A stretch of DNA of 64,000 nt from Tepidibacter mesophilus (GTDB taxonomy: Bacteria; Bacillota; Clostridia; Peptostreptococcales; Peptostreptococcaceae): NCBI RefSeq assembly GCF_002724055.1, contig NZ_BDQY01000001.1, positions 186,001 to 250,000 of the forward strand. The letters are read 5' to 3'. A model generated the notes under the pieces. The model saw only the letters and a list, made by a program, of their open reading frames with translations, made no database searches and was not told the origin of the DNA. The position numbers and the translations under genes are program-made. How positions within the stretch are numbered: the first letter of the stretch is position 1; each line of letters starts with the position of its first letter. Positions 29,399-37,976 of the stretch are shown here, in pieces.

Positions 29399-29537
29399 AA
29401 AAAAATTCGTCTAGTCGCTACGCAATAGCTAATGTCGCCAACGATCCCTATGGTATCCGTTGCTCAAAATAGTTGCAAGTGAAGTTCTTCAATCAATATT
29501 ATACACAGATTTAAAACTATATAATTTCGTATAGAAT
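29399..29537 (+). repeat. intergenic repeat, full copy (copy 5)
   Basis: AAAAATTCGTCTAGTCGC at the 5' end, core CAACGATCCC-TAT-GGTATCCGTTG, then CAAAATAGTTGCAAG, CAATCAATATTATAC and the tail AACTATATAATTTCG. The tail ends 9 bases from the lepA terminator. Confidence 0.88.
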
Positions 29538-29545
29538 ATTAAAGC

Positions 29546-29574
29546 CCTAAAATACTATAGAATAGTATTTTAGG
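29546..29574 (-). terminator. terminator after lepA
   Basis: 13-bp stem CCTAAAATACTAT / ATAGTATTTTAGG with a 3-base loop, 13 bases past the lepA stop. The T-run is weak on the minus strand. Confidence 0.75.
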
Positions 29575-29587
29575 ACTCTTTACTTTT

Positions 29588-31387
29588 TTAATCTATTTTC
29601 AGTACTGACATAAATGCCTTTTGAGGAACCTCTACAGATCCTATTTGTCTCATTCTCTTCTTACCTTCTTTTTGCTTTTGAAGTAGCTTTTTCTTACGAG
29701 AGATATCTCCACCATAGCATTTAGCTAAAACATCTTTTCTAAGAGCCCTTACAGTTTCTCTTGAAATAACCTTATTTCCCACAGAAGCTTGTATTGGAAC
29801 TACAAACTGATGTCTTGGTATTTCATCTTTTAATTTTTCACACATAACCTTGCCTCTATTATATGCCGTACTCTCATGTACTATAAATGACAGTGCATCT
29901 ACTTGCTCTTTATTTATAAGTATATCTAGTTTTACTAGGTTAGATTGTTTGTATTCTTTAAATTCATAATCTAGAGATCCATATCCTCTTGTTCTAGATT
30001 TTAAAGCATCAAAGAAATCATATATAACCTCGTTCAGTGGAAGTTCATAATGAAGCATAACTCTTCTTGTATCTATATACTCCATATTTTTCATTTCTCC
30101 ACGTCTTTCTTGTGCAAGTTCCATAACAACTCCTACATAATCATTAGGAACTATTATATTAGATTTAACAATAGGTTCTTCCATCATTTGTATTTCAGCA
30201 ACAGGAGGAAGATTAGTAGGATTTTGTATCATTAATACTTCTCCATCATGCTTAGTAACCCTGTATATAACAGATGGCGCAGTAGTTATTATGTTAAGAT
30301 CAAACTCTCGATCTAGTCTTTCTTGCATTATTTCCATATGAAGAAGCCCCAAAAATCCACATCTAAATCCAAATCCTAAAGCTGCAGATGTCTCTGGCTC
30401 AAATTCAAGTGCCGCATCATTTACTTGTAATTTTTCAAGTGCGTCTCTTATGTCTTCATATTTTTCACCTTCCGCTGGATAAATACCACAGTAAACCATA
30501 GGAGTTGCCTTCTTATAACCTGGCATAGGTTCATCCGTTGGATTTTCATGATCTGTTATAGTATCTCCAACTTGACAGCTTCTTATTTCTTTTATACTAG
30601 CTGCAACATACCCTACATCTCCCGCACATAACTCATCTATAGTAACTTGTCCAGGTGCCATAACTCCAACTTCTGTAACTTCAAAAGTCTTTTTAGTATT
30701 CATCATTCTTATTTTCATACCTTTTTTTAGAGTTCCTTCAAACACTCTTATATATGCCACAACTCCTTTATAGCTATCATAGTATGAATCAAATATCAAA
30801 GCCTTCAAAGGGGCATCTTTATCTCCTTGCGGGCTAGGGACACTCTTAACTATAGCCTCTAGCACATCTTCTATGTTAAGTCCCTCTTTTGCAGATACTA
30901 ACGGAGCCTCTGATGCATCAATTCCAATTATATCTTCTATTTCTTCCTTTATCTCATCTGGTCTAGCACTTGGAAGATCTATCTTATTTATAACAGGTAC
31001 TATTTCAAGATTTTGATCTATTGCTAAATAAACATTAGCAAGAGTCTGAGCTTCAACCCCTTGTGCTGCATCTACTACTAAAAGTCCTCCCTCACACGCT
31101 GCAAGGCTTCTTGATACCTCATAGTTAAAATCTACATGTCCTGGAGTATCTATTAAATTTAAATAATATTCATTTCCATCTTTAGCTTTATATATCAATC
31201 TTATATTTTGAAGCTTTATAGTTATTCCTCTTTCTCTTTCTAAATCCATATTGTCTAAAAGCTGATCTTTCATATCTCTTTCACTAACAAGTCCTGTATG
31301 TTGAATTAATCTATCAGCTAAAGTAGATTTTCCATGATCTATATGAGCTATTATACTAAAATTACGAGTTCTACTTTGTTTATTCAT
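29588..31387 (-). CDS. lepA: elongation factor 4 (LepA) GTPase
   Basis: A 599-residue translational GTPase with G-domain motifs [18 protein letters not shown] and NKIDLP, and the LepA-specific C-terminal domain (ending [11 protein letters not shown]). EF4 acts on ribosomes during initiation or back-translocation under stress. ATG at 31387 gives the standard N-terminus ([18 protein letters not shown]). The GAGGAGG site lies about 12 bases upstream, a little far; the ATG at 31408 is within that ribosome-site region. Confidence 0.96.
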   Translation of the reverse strand: MNKQSRTRNFSIIAHIDHGKSTLADRLIQHTGLVSERDMKDQLLDNMDLERERGITIKLQNIRLIYKAKDGNEYYLNLIDTPGHVDFNYEVSRSLAACEGGLLVVDAAQGVEAQTLANVYLAIDQNLEIVPVINKIDLPSARPDEIKEEIEDIIGIDASEAPLVSAKEGLNIEDVLEAIVKSVPSPQGDKDAPLKALIFDSYYDSYKGVVAYIRVFEGTLKKGMKIRMMNTKKTFEVTEVGVMAPGQVTIDELCAGDVGYVAASIKEIRSCQVGDTITDHENPTDEPMPGYKKATPMVYCGIYPAEGEKYEDIRDALEKLQVNDAALEFEPETSAALGFGFRCGFLGLLHMEIMQERLDREFDLNIITTAPSVIYRVTKHDGEVLMIQNPTNLPPVAEIQMMEEPIVKSNIIVPNDYVGVVMELAQERRGEMKNMEYIDTRRVMLHYELPLNEVIYDFFDALKSRTRGYGSLDYEFKEYKQSNLVKLDILINKEQVDALSFIVHESTAYNRGKVMCEKLKDEIPRHQFVVPIQASVGNKVISRETVRALRKDVLAKCYGGDISRKKKLLQKQKEGKKRMRQIGSVEVPQKAFMSVLKID

Positions 31388-31414
31388 TGCTTTATGCTTC
31401 CTCCTCATCTATAT

Positions 31415-31465
31415 TAAAAATTCGTATAGTCGCTACGCACTGACTCATGACACCAACGAGTAATT
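31415..31465 (+). repeat. intergenic repeat, 5' part only (copy 6)
   Basis: AAAAATTCGTATAGTCGC, CGCACTGACTCATGAC and CCAACGAGTAATTATG: the first hairpin and half of the core, after which similarity stops. Confidence 0.7.
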
Positions 31466-31578
31466 ATGTATATATGCACTTATTTTAATAAGCAATATAA
31501 TCTTTATTGTATAATGTAATTATCTATATTTCAATAAATTTTTATTCGTTTTATAATACATATTTTAAATATCAACTA
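31466..31578. other. AT-rich spacer between two repeat copies
   Basis: With the two repeat copies this makes a gene-free gap of about 330 bases (31388-31719). I see no reading frame, RNA gene or clear promoter here. Confidence 0.5.
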
Positions 31579-31710
31579 TAAAATTCGCTTTATGCTACTG
31601 CATGTCTCATATCGCCAACGAGTCATACTGGCTCCGTTTCTTAAATCAGTTGATTATATAGTACTCTAATCAATGTTATGGACAGATTGAAAATTATATT
31701 TCTATAAATT
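31579..31710 (+). repeat. intergenic repeat, full copy (copy 7)
   Basis: TAAAATTCGC, ATGC-TACT-GCAT hairpin, core CAACGAGTCA-TAC-TGGCTCCGTTT, then TCAGTTGA, CTAATCAATGTTATG and the tail AAAATTATATTTC. The tail ends 4 bases before the terminator of the small gene at 31720. Confidence 0.82.
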
Positions 31711-31713
31711 AAA

Positions 31714-31744
31714 CAAGGCTTATCTTACTTTATAAGATAAGCCT
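31714..31744 (-). terminator. terminator overlapping the end of the small membrane gene
   Basis: Stem AAGGCTTATCTTA / TAAGATAAGCCTT with a short loop. It overlaps the last codons of the 31720 gene and is followed by TTGTTTAATTT on the minus strand. Confidence 0.75.
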
Positions 31745-31929
31745 TCAACAAATGTATATACTTTATAATAAATAGATTTATCGTAAATTCCCATAAAAGT
31801 TCTAGTTCGATAATCAACTATATTTATACAAGATAAAAATATTATCAAGGTAACCAATGTAAATATCCTTCTAGTTAAAATAATTTTCTTATTTTTTTTA
31901 CTTTCTATAGTTTTTTCTAGTCTTCCCAT
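31720..31929 (-). CDS. small single-span membrane protein, unknown function
   Basis: A 69-residue protein with a basic N-terminus (RLEKTIESKKNKKIILTRR) and one membrane segment (about 25-45), then a short outer tail rich in Tyr. It starts at ATG 31929 after AAGGTGATC, directly after spoIIP, with which it is probably co-transcribed during sporulation. I do not recognise the family. Confidence 0.6.
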   Translation of the reverse strand: MGRLEKTIESKKNKKIILTRRIFTLVTLIIFLSCINIVDYRTRTFMGIYDKSIYYKVYTFVEGLSYKVR

Positions 31930-31934
31930 AAAGA

Positions 31935-32906
31935 TCACCTTTTCATATTTTTTAAAGCTTCATCTAATATCTCTGATAAATATTTAGTAGTATTCAAAGA
32001 TTCCTGTATAGTATTTGCATTTCCTCCTATCTCTATTAGAGCATAATTATTCGATAAAAATTGATTGAATTTACCATATGGCTTTACTATAACTTTTTTT
32101 GCAAGACCAGGATATTTTTTATTGCTTATATCTATTATATAATTTGCAAATTTTTCTACTTCTGTCCTGTTAGCACTTTCAGGTCCTACTACTATAGAAA
32201 ATCTTGCTACTTTTTCTCCATCTATAGTCGTAGTCTCCTGTTTTTTTACACTTTTTCTCATTTCTTCATTTTTTATATCTATTCCATCTCGATGTATATC
32301 AAATATAAATTTTATACTATCGTATTTGCTCAATACACCTCTAGCTGTTTTTAAAGATCTACTATAAGATCCATTAAAAGATGGGTAGTCATGATATTCT
32401 TGATTATGTAAAACACTGTATCCTTTTTCCTCTAAATGTTTTTTTAATTCATCTCCTACAGCTAATACTGAGTATTTTCTATTTAGAGAATGATAATTAC
32501 CTGTTCTTTCTGGTTCGTAACTTTCAGTCCCATGAGTATGATATATTAAAATCTGAGGCTTCCCATTAACAAGTTCTACTTTTTGTGGTACTTCAGGTTT
32601 TTTATTATTTGATGGTTTTGCAATTTTATTATTTGTTTCCGTGTTTTTTTTGTCATTAACAGTTATTTTTATAAATTCTTGATTTTCATGACTCGCAATT
32701 TCATCTTCATCTTTCCTCAACATGTTAAACCCTATCTTAACTAATCCTTTGTTCTTTTTTTCTTCCTTTAGTTCAGGATATGTTTTAGTTATAAGATATT
32801 TTAAAAAATCTTCTTCATTTGAACTAATGGCCTTACTTGTAATCGAAAAAATAGCCACAAAAGATATACTTAAAATAATACTCAATATTATTGATTTTTT
32901 TCTCAT
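31935..32906 (-). CDS. spoIIP: stage II sporulation protein P (peptidoglycan amidase)
   Basis: A 323-residue protein with an N-terminal signal-anchor (residues 5-25) and a C-terminal amidase domain. Zinc and catalytic residues are visible in IYHTHGTESY, IFDIHRDGI and ALIEIGGNAN. SpoIIP removes stem peptides from glycan during engulfment, together with SpoIID and SpoIIM. The ATG at 32906 follows GGGGAGGT; the longer frame to 32948 has no suitable site. It is encoded after gpr in the same direction, as in other clostridia. Confidence 0.93.
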   Translation of the reverse strand: MRKKSIILSIILSISFVAIFSITSKAISSNEEDFLKYLITKTYPELKEEKKNKGLVKIGFNMLRKDEDEIASHENQEFIKITVNDKKNTETNNKIAKPSNNKKPEVPQKVELVNGKPQILIYHTHGTESYEPERTGNYHSLNRKYSVLAVGDELKKHLEEKGYSVLHNQEYHDYPSFNGSYSRSLKTARGVLSKYDSIKFIFDIHRDGIDIKNEEMRKSVKKQETTTIDGEKVARFSIVVGPESANRTEVEKFANYIIDISNKKYPGLAKKVIVKPYGKFNQFLSNNYALIEIGGNANTIQESLNTTKYLSEILDEALKNMKR

Positions 32907-32984
32907 CTGTATACCTCCCCTAATTCTTGTCCTCTTTAAGTAAAACAATATTTAATCCATTTATAAATATTATGAAAATGTTTA

Positions 32985-33932
32985 TTAATTTATTCCTGGA
33001 TGTAATGATTTATTTAAAGACATACTAAGTATTATAGCTAGATTGTCTATTATTTCATCTATATCTTTAGGTGTAACTACTACATTTTGATCAAATGGCT
33101 CTAGTAATTCTTTAATTAATCTATATTTTTCTTCTTCTTTTAATGATTTTAACATATTATAAAATTGTTTCCCCTCTGTGCTTTCTTTTATAAGATTGTC
33201 TATAGTCATATCTATAACATCAGATGTTAAGGTAGCTGCATCAACAACAGTAGGAACGCCAATTGCAATTACAGGAACATTTAAATATTCCTCATTTAAA
33301 GATTTTCTTATATTTCCAATCCCAGCACCTGGAGATATTCCAGCTGTAGATATCTGTATAGTTTTATTGACTCTTTCTAACTTTCTAGAAGCTAAGGCGT
33401 CTATAGCCACTACTCTATCAGGCTTTATCATTTCTACTAAAGCTTTAACTGTTTCACTAGTTTCTATACCAGTTATCCCCATAACACCAGGACTAAGAGC
33501 TGCTACTTCACTTAAATCCTTGTCTTCTTCTTTGTTATAAGCTTTAAATAAATGTCTAGTAACTAATGTTTTTGATACAGTTTTAGGGCCCAGTGCATCA
33601 GATGTTATGTTCCAGTTTCCAAGACCTATTATCAGTGTCTTTTTATTTGTTTTATTTTCAAACAACTTACTTAATTGTTCACTAACACATCCAACGATTG
33701 TATTTCTCGATTCCTCATCATCAAATGTCAAATACTTAGATTCGATAGTAATATAAATACCTTTCTCCTTTCCCATTACCTCTTTTCCTGTATCATTCAT
33801 AATTTCAATTCTAGTTACTGTGTAATCTTCATTTTCTTCTTTATCAACTTTAACTCCAGGTATCTCAACATCTCTGTCTTCACTATACATTTCTCTTGCT
33901 TCAATAGCTAAATCAGTTCTTATATTCTTCAA
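32985..33932 (-). CDS. gpr: germination protease GPR
   Basis: A 315-residue spore protease that degrades small acid-soluble proteins when spores germinate. The N-terminal IRTDLAIEAREMYSED is the propeptide region, cleaved to activate the enzyme. The core segments GLGNWNITSDALGPKT and SPGVMGITGIET are typical, with the conserved Asp pair of this atypical aspartic protease family. Start is TTG after GGAGGGG. It is expected to be expressed in the forespore; no promoter was assigned. Confidence 0.95.
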   Translation of the reverse strand: MKNIRTDLAIEAREMYSEDRDVEIPGVKVDKEENEDYTVTRIEIMNDTGKEVMGKEKGIYITIESKYLTFDDEESRNTIVGCVSEQLSKLFENKTNKKTLIIGLGNWNITSDALGPKTVSKTLVTRHLFKAYNKEEDKDLSEVAALSPGVMGITGIETSETVKALVEMIKPDRVVAIDALASRKLERVNKTIQISTAGISPGAGIGNIRKSLNEEYLNVPVIAIGVPTVVDAATLTSDVIDMTIDNLIKESTEGKQFYNMLKSLKEEEKYRLIKELLEPFDQNVVVTPKDIDEIIDNLAIILSMSLNKSLHPGIN

Positions 33933-34029
33933 ATGTACCCCTCCATAATCTATAATAAATACCTACTATATATATTTTACAATTTTTTGTTTTTTATAAC
34001 TTCATATGAGCATATATTATTTAAATTTA

Positions 34030-34187
34030 AAATAATTGATTAAAGAATTACACTCGCAACTATTTTTAAGCAACAGAGTCGTAAGACTTGTTGGCGCCAT
34101 GAACGCATGTGAATTTTGAGCAACGGAGCCCATTAGGGATCGTTGGCGACATGAGTCAGCGCGTAGCGACTAGACGAATTTTTTTAT
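34030..34187 (-). repeat. intergenic repeat, double-core copy (copy 8)
   Basis: Minus-strand reading: AAATTCGTCTAGTCGC, first core CAACGATCCC-TAAT-GGGCTCCGTTG, linker TCAAAATTCACATGCG, second core CAACAAGTC-TTAC-GACTCTGTTG, then AAAAATAGTTGCGAG and a short tail. It lies in the 430-base gap between gpr and rpsT; the remainder of that gap is AT-rich and holds the rpsT promoter. Confidence 0.85.
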
Positions 34188-34284
34188 TTTTAAGACAAAT
34201 TAAGATATTTTATTATATTTTATTAGATTTTTGTCTATTATATTAAAAGTCAGCATTTTAAAATATCATTAATATATATTTTCC

Positions 34285-34313
34285 TTGATTTTTAGTTTTT
34301 TTTCTGATAAAAT
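34285..34313 (+). promoter_or_regulatory. rpsT: promoter of rpsT
   Basis: -35 TTGATT (34285-34290), 17-base spacer, -10 TAAAAT (34308-34313). The leader is about 45 bases. Confidence 0.7.
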
Positions 34314-34364
34314 CTACTTTGTTGATATTTGAAGAACCATTATACATACAAGGGGGTGAACAGA

Positions 34365-34631
34365 TTGGCTAACATTAAATCAGCTAAGAAAAGAATAAAC
34401 GTTATAGCTAAGAAAACAGCTTTAAATAAAGCTAGAAAATCTCAAGTTAAAACTGCTATAAGAAAATTTGAAGAGTCTCTAGTTGCTGGAAACAAAGAAG
34501 AAGCAATGAACAACTTCAGATCTGCTGAAAAGAAAATATACCAAGTAGCTGCTAAAGGAACTATGCATAAAAACGCTGCTGCTAGAAAAGTATCTAAACT
34601 AGCTAAAAAGTTAAACACTATAGCAGGTTAA
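34365..34631 (+). CDS. rpsT: 30S ribosomal protein S20
   Basis: An 88-residue basic protein, the standard S20 length, starting LANIKSAKKRI (first residue Met from TTG). It binds 16S rRNA helix 44 in the 30S subunit. The TTG at 34365 follows AGGGGGTG; the upstream frame to 34329 has no ribosome site. It is divergent from gpr and convergent with holA. Confidence 0.96.
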   Translation: MANIKSAKKRINVIAKKTALNKARKSQVKTAIRKFEESLVAGNKEEAMNNFRSAEKKIYQVAAKGTMHKNAAARKVSKLAKKLNTIAG

Positions 34632-34639
34632 TATACTAC

Positions 34640-34669
34640 AAAAACCCCAGAAATTTCTGGGGTTTTTTT
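34640..34669. terminator. bidirectional terminator between rpsT and holA
   Basis: A perfect palindrome AAAAACCCCAGAAA / TTTCTGGGGTTTTT with T-rich tails on both strands. Confidence 0.95.
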
Positions 34670-34681
34670 ATTGTGTTTTTA

Positions 34682-35713
34682 CTACATACAGAATTTAGAT
34701 ATTATAATTTCCAACGCTAATATATCTTTTTTAAGCCCACTCTTTATGCTATAATCAGCCTCTAAGAGTTCATTTTGTAGTCTTATTATTGAAGTATTAT
34801 CAAATTTTTTACTTTGTATCAATGCTTTTTTTATAACATACGGATGAATGCCTAAAGACTTTGCTATAACATGTTCCGTATCTCCTTTTCCATTTAATAG
34901 CTTAGACTGCATTATTATTTTGAACTGTCTTGAAATCATACTTAAAATCATTAAAGGAGATTCTCCTTTAACAATCATATCATTGAATATCTTTATTGCC
35001 TCACTGGCATTTTTATTTCCTATAAAATCTATCAATTTAAATATATCATTTTCTGTTTTTTTAGAGGATAACTCATCTACATCACTTATAGAAGCTTTTT
35101 TGCCTTGCCCCACAAATGAAGTTATCTTCATAATTTCATTTTCTACATCAGACAAAGTCTTATCTGAGTTCTTATTTTGATAGTCTATATTATTCAAAAA
35201 ATAATTCAATGTAGAATTGTCTATGTCTACATTTTCCTTCTTAAATCTTTTTTGAGCCCATTTCAATAGTTCATTATTATCTAATTTATTACAATTTAGC
35301 ACAGTTCCATATTTTCCAAGTTCTTTAGTAAACTTTTTTCTCTTATCTATATCAGAATAAATAGCAAATATTAGTATTGCATGATCGGGAGTATTTTTTA
35401 TATATTCACAAATTTCATCTTCATCTTGTTGTGTAAAATTCTTTTTCTTGTTAGTCAAAAGCTCAAAGTTTTTAATAACTACAACCTTTCTATCATCCAT
35501 AAATGGAATAGTTTCTAAGCTACTTATAATTTCATCTAAGCTAGTTTGATTTCCATCTATTGTAGAAAAATTAAAATCTACAAACGTACTATTTAAACTT
35601 TTTTTAAATTTCTTTATCAATTCATCTATAAGATACCTTTCTTTACCATAGAATGTATATATTTTTTCAAATTTATTCACCTTTATATTTTTAATTATAT
35701 CCCCGTACTTCAT
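34682..35713 (-). CDS. holA: DNA polymerase III delta subunit
   Basis: A 343-residue clamp-loader subunit. The N-terminal part (IYTFYGKERYLIDELIKKFK) and the IPFMDDRKVVVIKNFELL segment are typical of HolA (YqeN). It opens the sliding clamp as part of the clamp-loader complex. A good AAAGGAG site precedes the ATG. Its start overlaps the end of comEC by 23 bases, so the two are translationally coupled, a common order (comEC-holA) in Firmicutes. Confidence 0.92.
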   Translation of the reverse strand: MKYGDIIKNIKVNKFEKIYTFYGKERYLIDELIKKFKKSLNSTFVDFNFSTIDGNQTSLDEIISSLETIPFMDDRKVVVIKNFELLTNKKKNFTQQDEDEICEYIKNTPDHAILIFAIYSDIDKRKKFTKELGKYGTVLNCNKLDNNELLKWAQKRFKKENVDIDNSTLNYFLNNIDYQNKNSDKTLSDVENEIMKITSFVGQGKKASISDVDELSSKKTENDIFKLIDFIGNKNASEAIKIFNDMIVKGESPLMILSMISRQFKIIMQSKLLNGKGDTEHVIAKSLGIHPYVIKKALIQSKKFDNTSIIRLQNELLEADYSIKSGLKKDILALEIIISKFCM

Positions 35714-36953
35714 TTAATTGCTCCTTTACTGTTTTTCTTTCGTTATATATCATATATGTCATTAAAAGTATATAATAAAGCACAACTAATTTCAAATTAA
35801 CAGTTTCAAATTCTATATATGAATATTTTATACTAGATAAATAAAATAAAATAGATTTTATATAAAATATTATAAAACAAACTATTTTAGATAGAATCAA
35901 ATAAATAATACTAAAATTTATATAGTAAAAAAAAATGCACATGAAAATTAATCCTATGAGTATTCCTACAGTTGGAACTATTAGTATATTAGTTATTAAG
36001 AATACATTGGATATAATCTTAAATCTATAATAAACAACAGGAATAGTCAATATACTTGCAGATAATGTTATTGATACGAGAGGACATCGTACATACTTAT
36101 CAATTTTATCATAAAAATATATTATAGATAATGTAGCTAAGAAAGACAATTGAACTCCTATATCATATATAATAAACGGATTTATAATACATAAAATAAT
36201 TCCCACAAGAGAAAGCGCAGACATCCCATCATACTCTCTTTGCACAAATACAGATAAATATATTATAAAGCTAAAAATACATGCTCTAAACATGGACCCT
36301 TTAAAACCCACAATAACAAAATATAAGAATATCAATATACTTATAGTAAAAAATTTTAATATGTTATTAATTTTACCTATAATCAACGTTATGATATATA
36401 TAACTATACCTACATGAAGACCAGATAAAGCTATTATATGACTCACTCCTGCCTTTGAAAACACTTCTTTAATATTTATATCTAAATCGGTTTTATCTCC
36501 TAGTATTAAAGCATTTACGAACGAATAGTTTTCTCTGAAAATATCTTTTATAGAATACGTTATACTTGTTTTCATTTTGTTTATAAAAAAATACATACTG
36601 TAATATTCAGATGATTTTATGCAATCGGAATTTACTATTCCATCTATACCCTTTGATTTTAAATAAATACCATAATCGAATTTATCAATCTTTATATTGT
36701 AAGAACTTTTAAAGATTCCTTTTACTTGAATATAATCTCCTATTCTTACGCTTTGACTTTTATTAAAATCTCTTATCAAAAAATTTCCTACCGCATACTC
36801 ACAGTAGTATTCTTTATAAATAATATTTTTAACAACACCTTCAACTTGGATATACTTATCCTCTATATTATAAAATTTATCGTTATAGTTTTTAGTGTAT
36901 AAAGTGGAAATTATTATACTTACAAGCAAAATTAAAACAATAGGTCTTCTCAT
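35691..36953 (-). CDS. comEC: ComEC/Rec2 channel protein, short form without hydrolase domain
   Basis: A 420-residue membrane protein with an N-terminal DUF4131-like region (about 1-120) and the Competence domain (about 140-385). The signature VSHIIALSGLHVGIVIY is intact. ComEC carries single-stranded DNA across the membrane during transformation. Typical family members of 700-800 residues end in a metallo-beta-lactamase-like domain; this one stops before it and runs straight into holA, so the lack is not from a recent frameshift. A free-standing ComEC-type hydrolase is encoded at 40185-41051. The ribosome site lies in the stem of a 19-bp inverted repeat. Confidence 0.87.
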   Translation of the reverse strand: MRRPIVLILLVSIIISTLYTKNYNDKFYNIEDKYIQVEGVVKNIIYKEYYCEYAVGNFLIRDFNKSQSVRIGDYIQVKGIFKSSYNIKIDKFDYGIYLKSKGIDGIVNSDCIKSSEYYSMYFFINKMKTSITYSIKDIFRENYSFVNALILGDKTDLDINIKEVFSKAGVSHIIALSGLHVGIVIYIITLIIGKINNILKFFTISILIFLYFVIVGFKGSMFRACIFSFIIYLSVFVQREYDGMSALSLVGIILCIINPFIIYDIGVQLSFLATLSIIYFYDKIDKYVRCPLVSITLSASILTIPVVYYRFKIISNVFLITNILIVPTVGILIGLIFMCIFFYYINFSIIYLILSKIVCFIIFYIKSILFYLSSIKYSYIEFETVNLKLVVLYYILLMTYMIYNERKTVKEQLNEVRGYN

Positions 36954-36960
36954 TTATCCC

Positions 36961-37004
36961 ATTCCTTTGATTATAATATTATTTGATATTATAATCAAAG
37001 GAAT
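36961..37004 (-). promoter_or_regulatory. 19-bp inverted repeat covering the comEC ribosome-binding site
   Basis: Arms ATTCCTTTGATTATAATAT (36961-36979) and ATATTATAATCAAAGGAAT (36986-37004) are perfect complements with a 6-base loop. In comEC mRNA the arm nearest the gene carries AAAGGAAT, which ends 7 bases before the ATG. There is no T-run, so this is unlikely to be a simple terminator. Confidence 0.75.
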
Positions 37005-37017
37005 ATATAAACAAACA

Positions 37018-37053
37018 AAAATCCTCGAATTATTTTTTATAATTCGAGGATTT
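37018..37053 (-). terminator. intrinsic terminator after the ECF S-component gene
   Basis: Stem AAAATCCTCGAATTA / TAATTCGAGGATTTT with a T-rich tail on the minus strand, about 10 bases past the stop. Confidence 0.9.
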
Positions 37054-37062
37054 TAAATGTAT

Positions 37063-37587
37063 TTAAATTTCATTTTTCAAAGCCTTATTTACTTTCATGT
37101 AATTAGTTTTCATTATAGCACTAGATACCAACACTCCTACTATAGTACTTGCCACTCCCTGTACTATATTCCAAGGAATAGATTCCAAAGATACTATAAA
37201 GCTTCCTTTTAATATACCTCCACCAATATAATAACCAACTACCATAACTATAGATCCTACAATCATAGATCCAGATAATATGAATTTATTTTTATATTTT
37301 TTAACTAAAATTCCTACTACCAATCCTTCTAGTCCTTTTATTATCAATGTAAATAAAGCCCAATGAGCATATCCACTTAAAATATCAGCAAGTGCTGAAC
37401 CTATACCACCTGCTACCATACCAGCTACTGGTCCAAATAGAACAGATGTTATAAAAATTATACTATCTCCAATATTTACAAATCCATTAGTAGCAGGTAC
37501 AGGAATTTGAATTAACATTGTACCAATACAAACCATTGCAGTCATAAGTCCCATAAGAACTAAATTAGATAATTTTGTATTTTTCAT
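37063..37587 (-). CDS. ECF transporter S component (vitamin uptake)
   Basis: A 174-residue membrane protein with about six hydrophobic segments. The stretch QIPVPATNGFVNIGDS followed by LFGPVAGMVAGGIGSALAD and GYAHWALFTLIIKGLEG is the pattern of the S-component family with riboflavin/pyridoxine-type members. S components bind one vitamin and share the common EcfA-A'-T energising module, which is not in this window. The substrate cannot be decided. The ATG at 37587 follows AGGGGGAG; the longer frame to 37620 lacks a site. No riboswitch is visible in the short leader. Confidence 0.85.
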   Translation of the reverse strand: MKNTKLSNLVLMGLMTAMVCIGTMLIQIPVPATNGFVNIGDSIIFITSVLFGPVAGMVAGGIGSALADILSGYAHWALFTLIIKGLEGLVVGILVKKYKNKFILSGSMIVGSIVMVVGYYIGGGILKGSFIVSLESIPWNIVQGVASTIVGVLVSSAIMKTNYMKVNKALKNEI

Positions 37588-37670
37588 AAAAACTCCCCCT
37601 ATAACATTATTCAATCTCAATTATACCAGGGAAAATTTTATATAACAATAATCATTGAACCGATACAATT

Positions 37671-37916
37671 TTATTTTTTATTACATTTTGAAACACTTTT
37701 GTATCCAGAAAACAAACCACTCGCAGTAAGCCCTGCTATTATACCATCCAGAATACTCTTTTTTATATCTACATTAGTTTCATAAACTATACACAGCACT
37801 ATTCCTATACCTAATGATACTAATGGTGCAAATTTTTTAGGGAGTCCAGCTGTTTTTATAACTTGAGTTATACCAACTATTAAGGATATTATTATAGGAT
37901 TTAAATAACCGTCCAT
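37671..37916 (-). CDS. small holin-like membrane protein
   Basis: An 81-residue protein with two or three hydrophobic segments. Its layout (NPIIISLIVGITQVIKTAGL, then PKKFAPLVSLGIGIVL, then DGIIAGLTASGLFSGYKS) resembles small phage-holin-like proteins found singly in clostridial genomes. No endolysin or phage gene is near, so a lysis role is unproven; it could be a domesticated membrane protein. The ATG at 37916 follows GGAGGTGGG; the GTG at 37925 is inside that site. Confidence 0.65.
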   Translation of the reverse strand: MDGYLNPIIISLIVGITQVIKTAGLPKKFAPLVSLGIGIVLCIVYETNVDIKKSILDGIIAGLTASGLFSGYKSVSKCNKK

Positions 37917-37952
37917 GAAACCCACCTCCTATAATATATTTATTCTAAAACT

Positions 37953-37976
37953 AAAAAAAGGGCACTAGGCCCCTTA
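37953..37976 (-). terminator. terminator after the GNAT gene
   Basis: A short G-C stem (AAGGG / CCCTT plus one pair) followed on the minus strand by TTTTTTTAG. It overlaps the last codon of the GNAT gene. Confidence 0.7.

Noticed and set aside
35691-36953. comEC truncated by a sequencing error
   Set aside because: No remnant of the hydrolase domain follows in any frame; the next sequence is an intact, overlapping holA.
37671-37916. Prophage remnant around the holin-like gene
   Set aside because: Neighbours are ordinary chromosomal genes; no integrase, capsid, endolysin or att-like repeat is seen.
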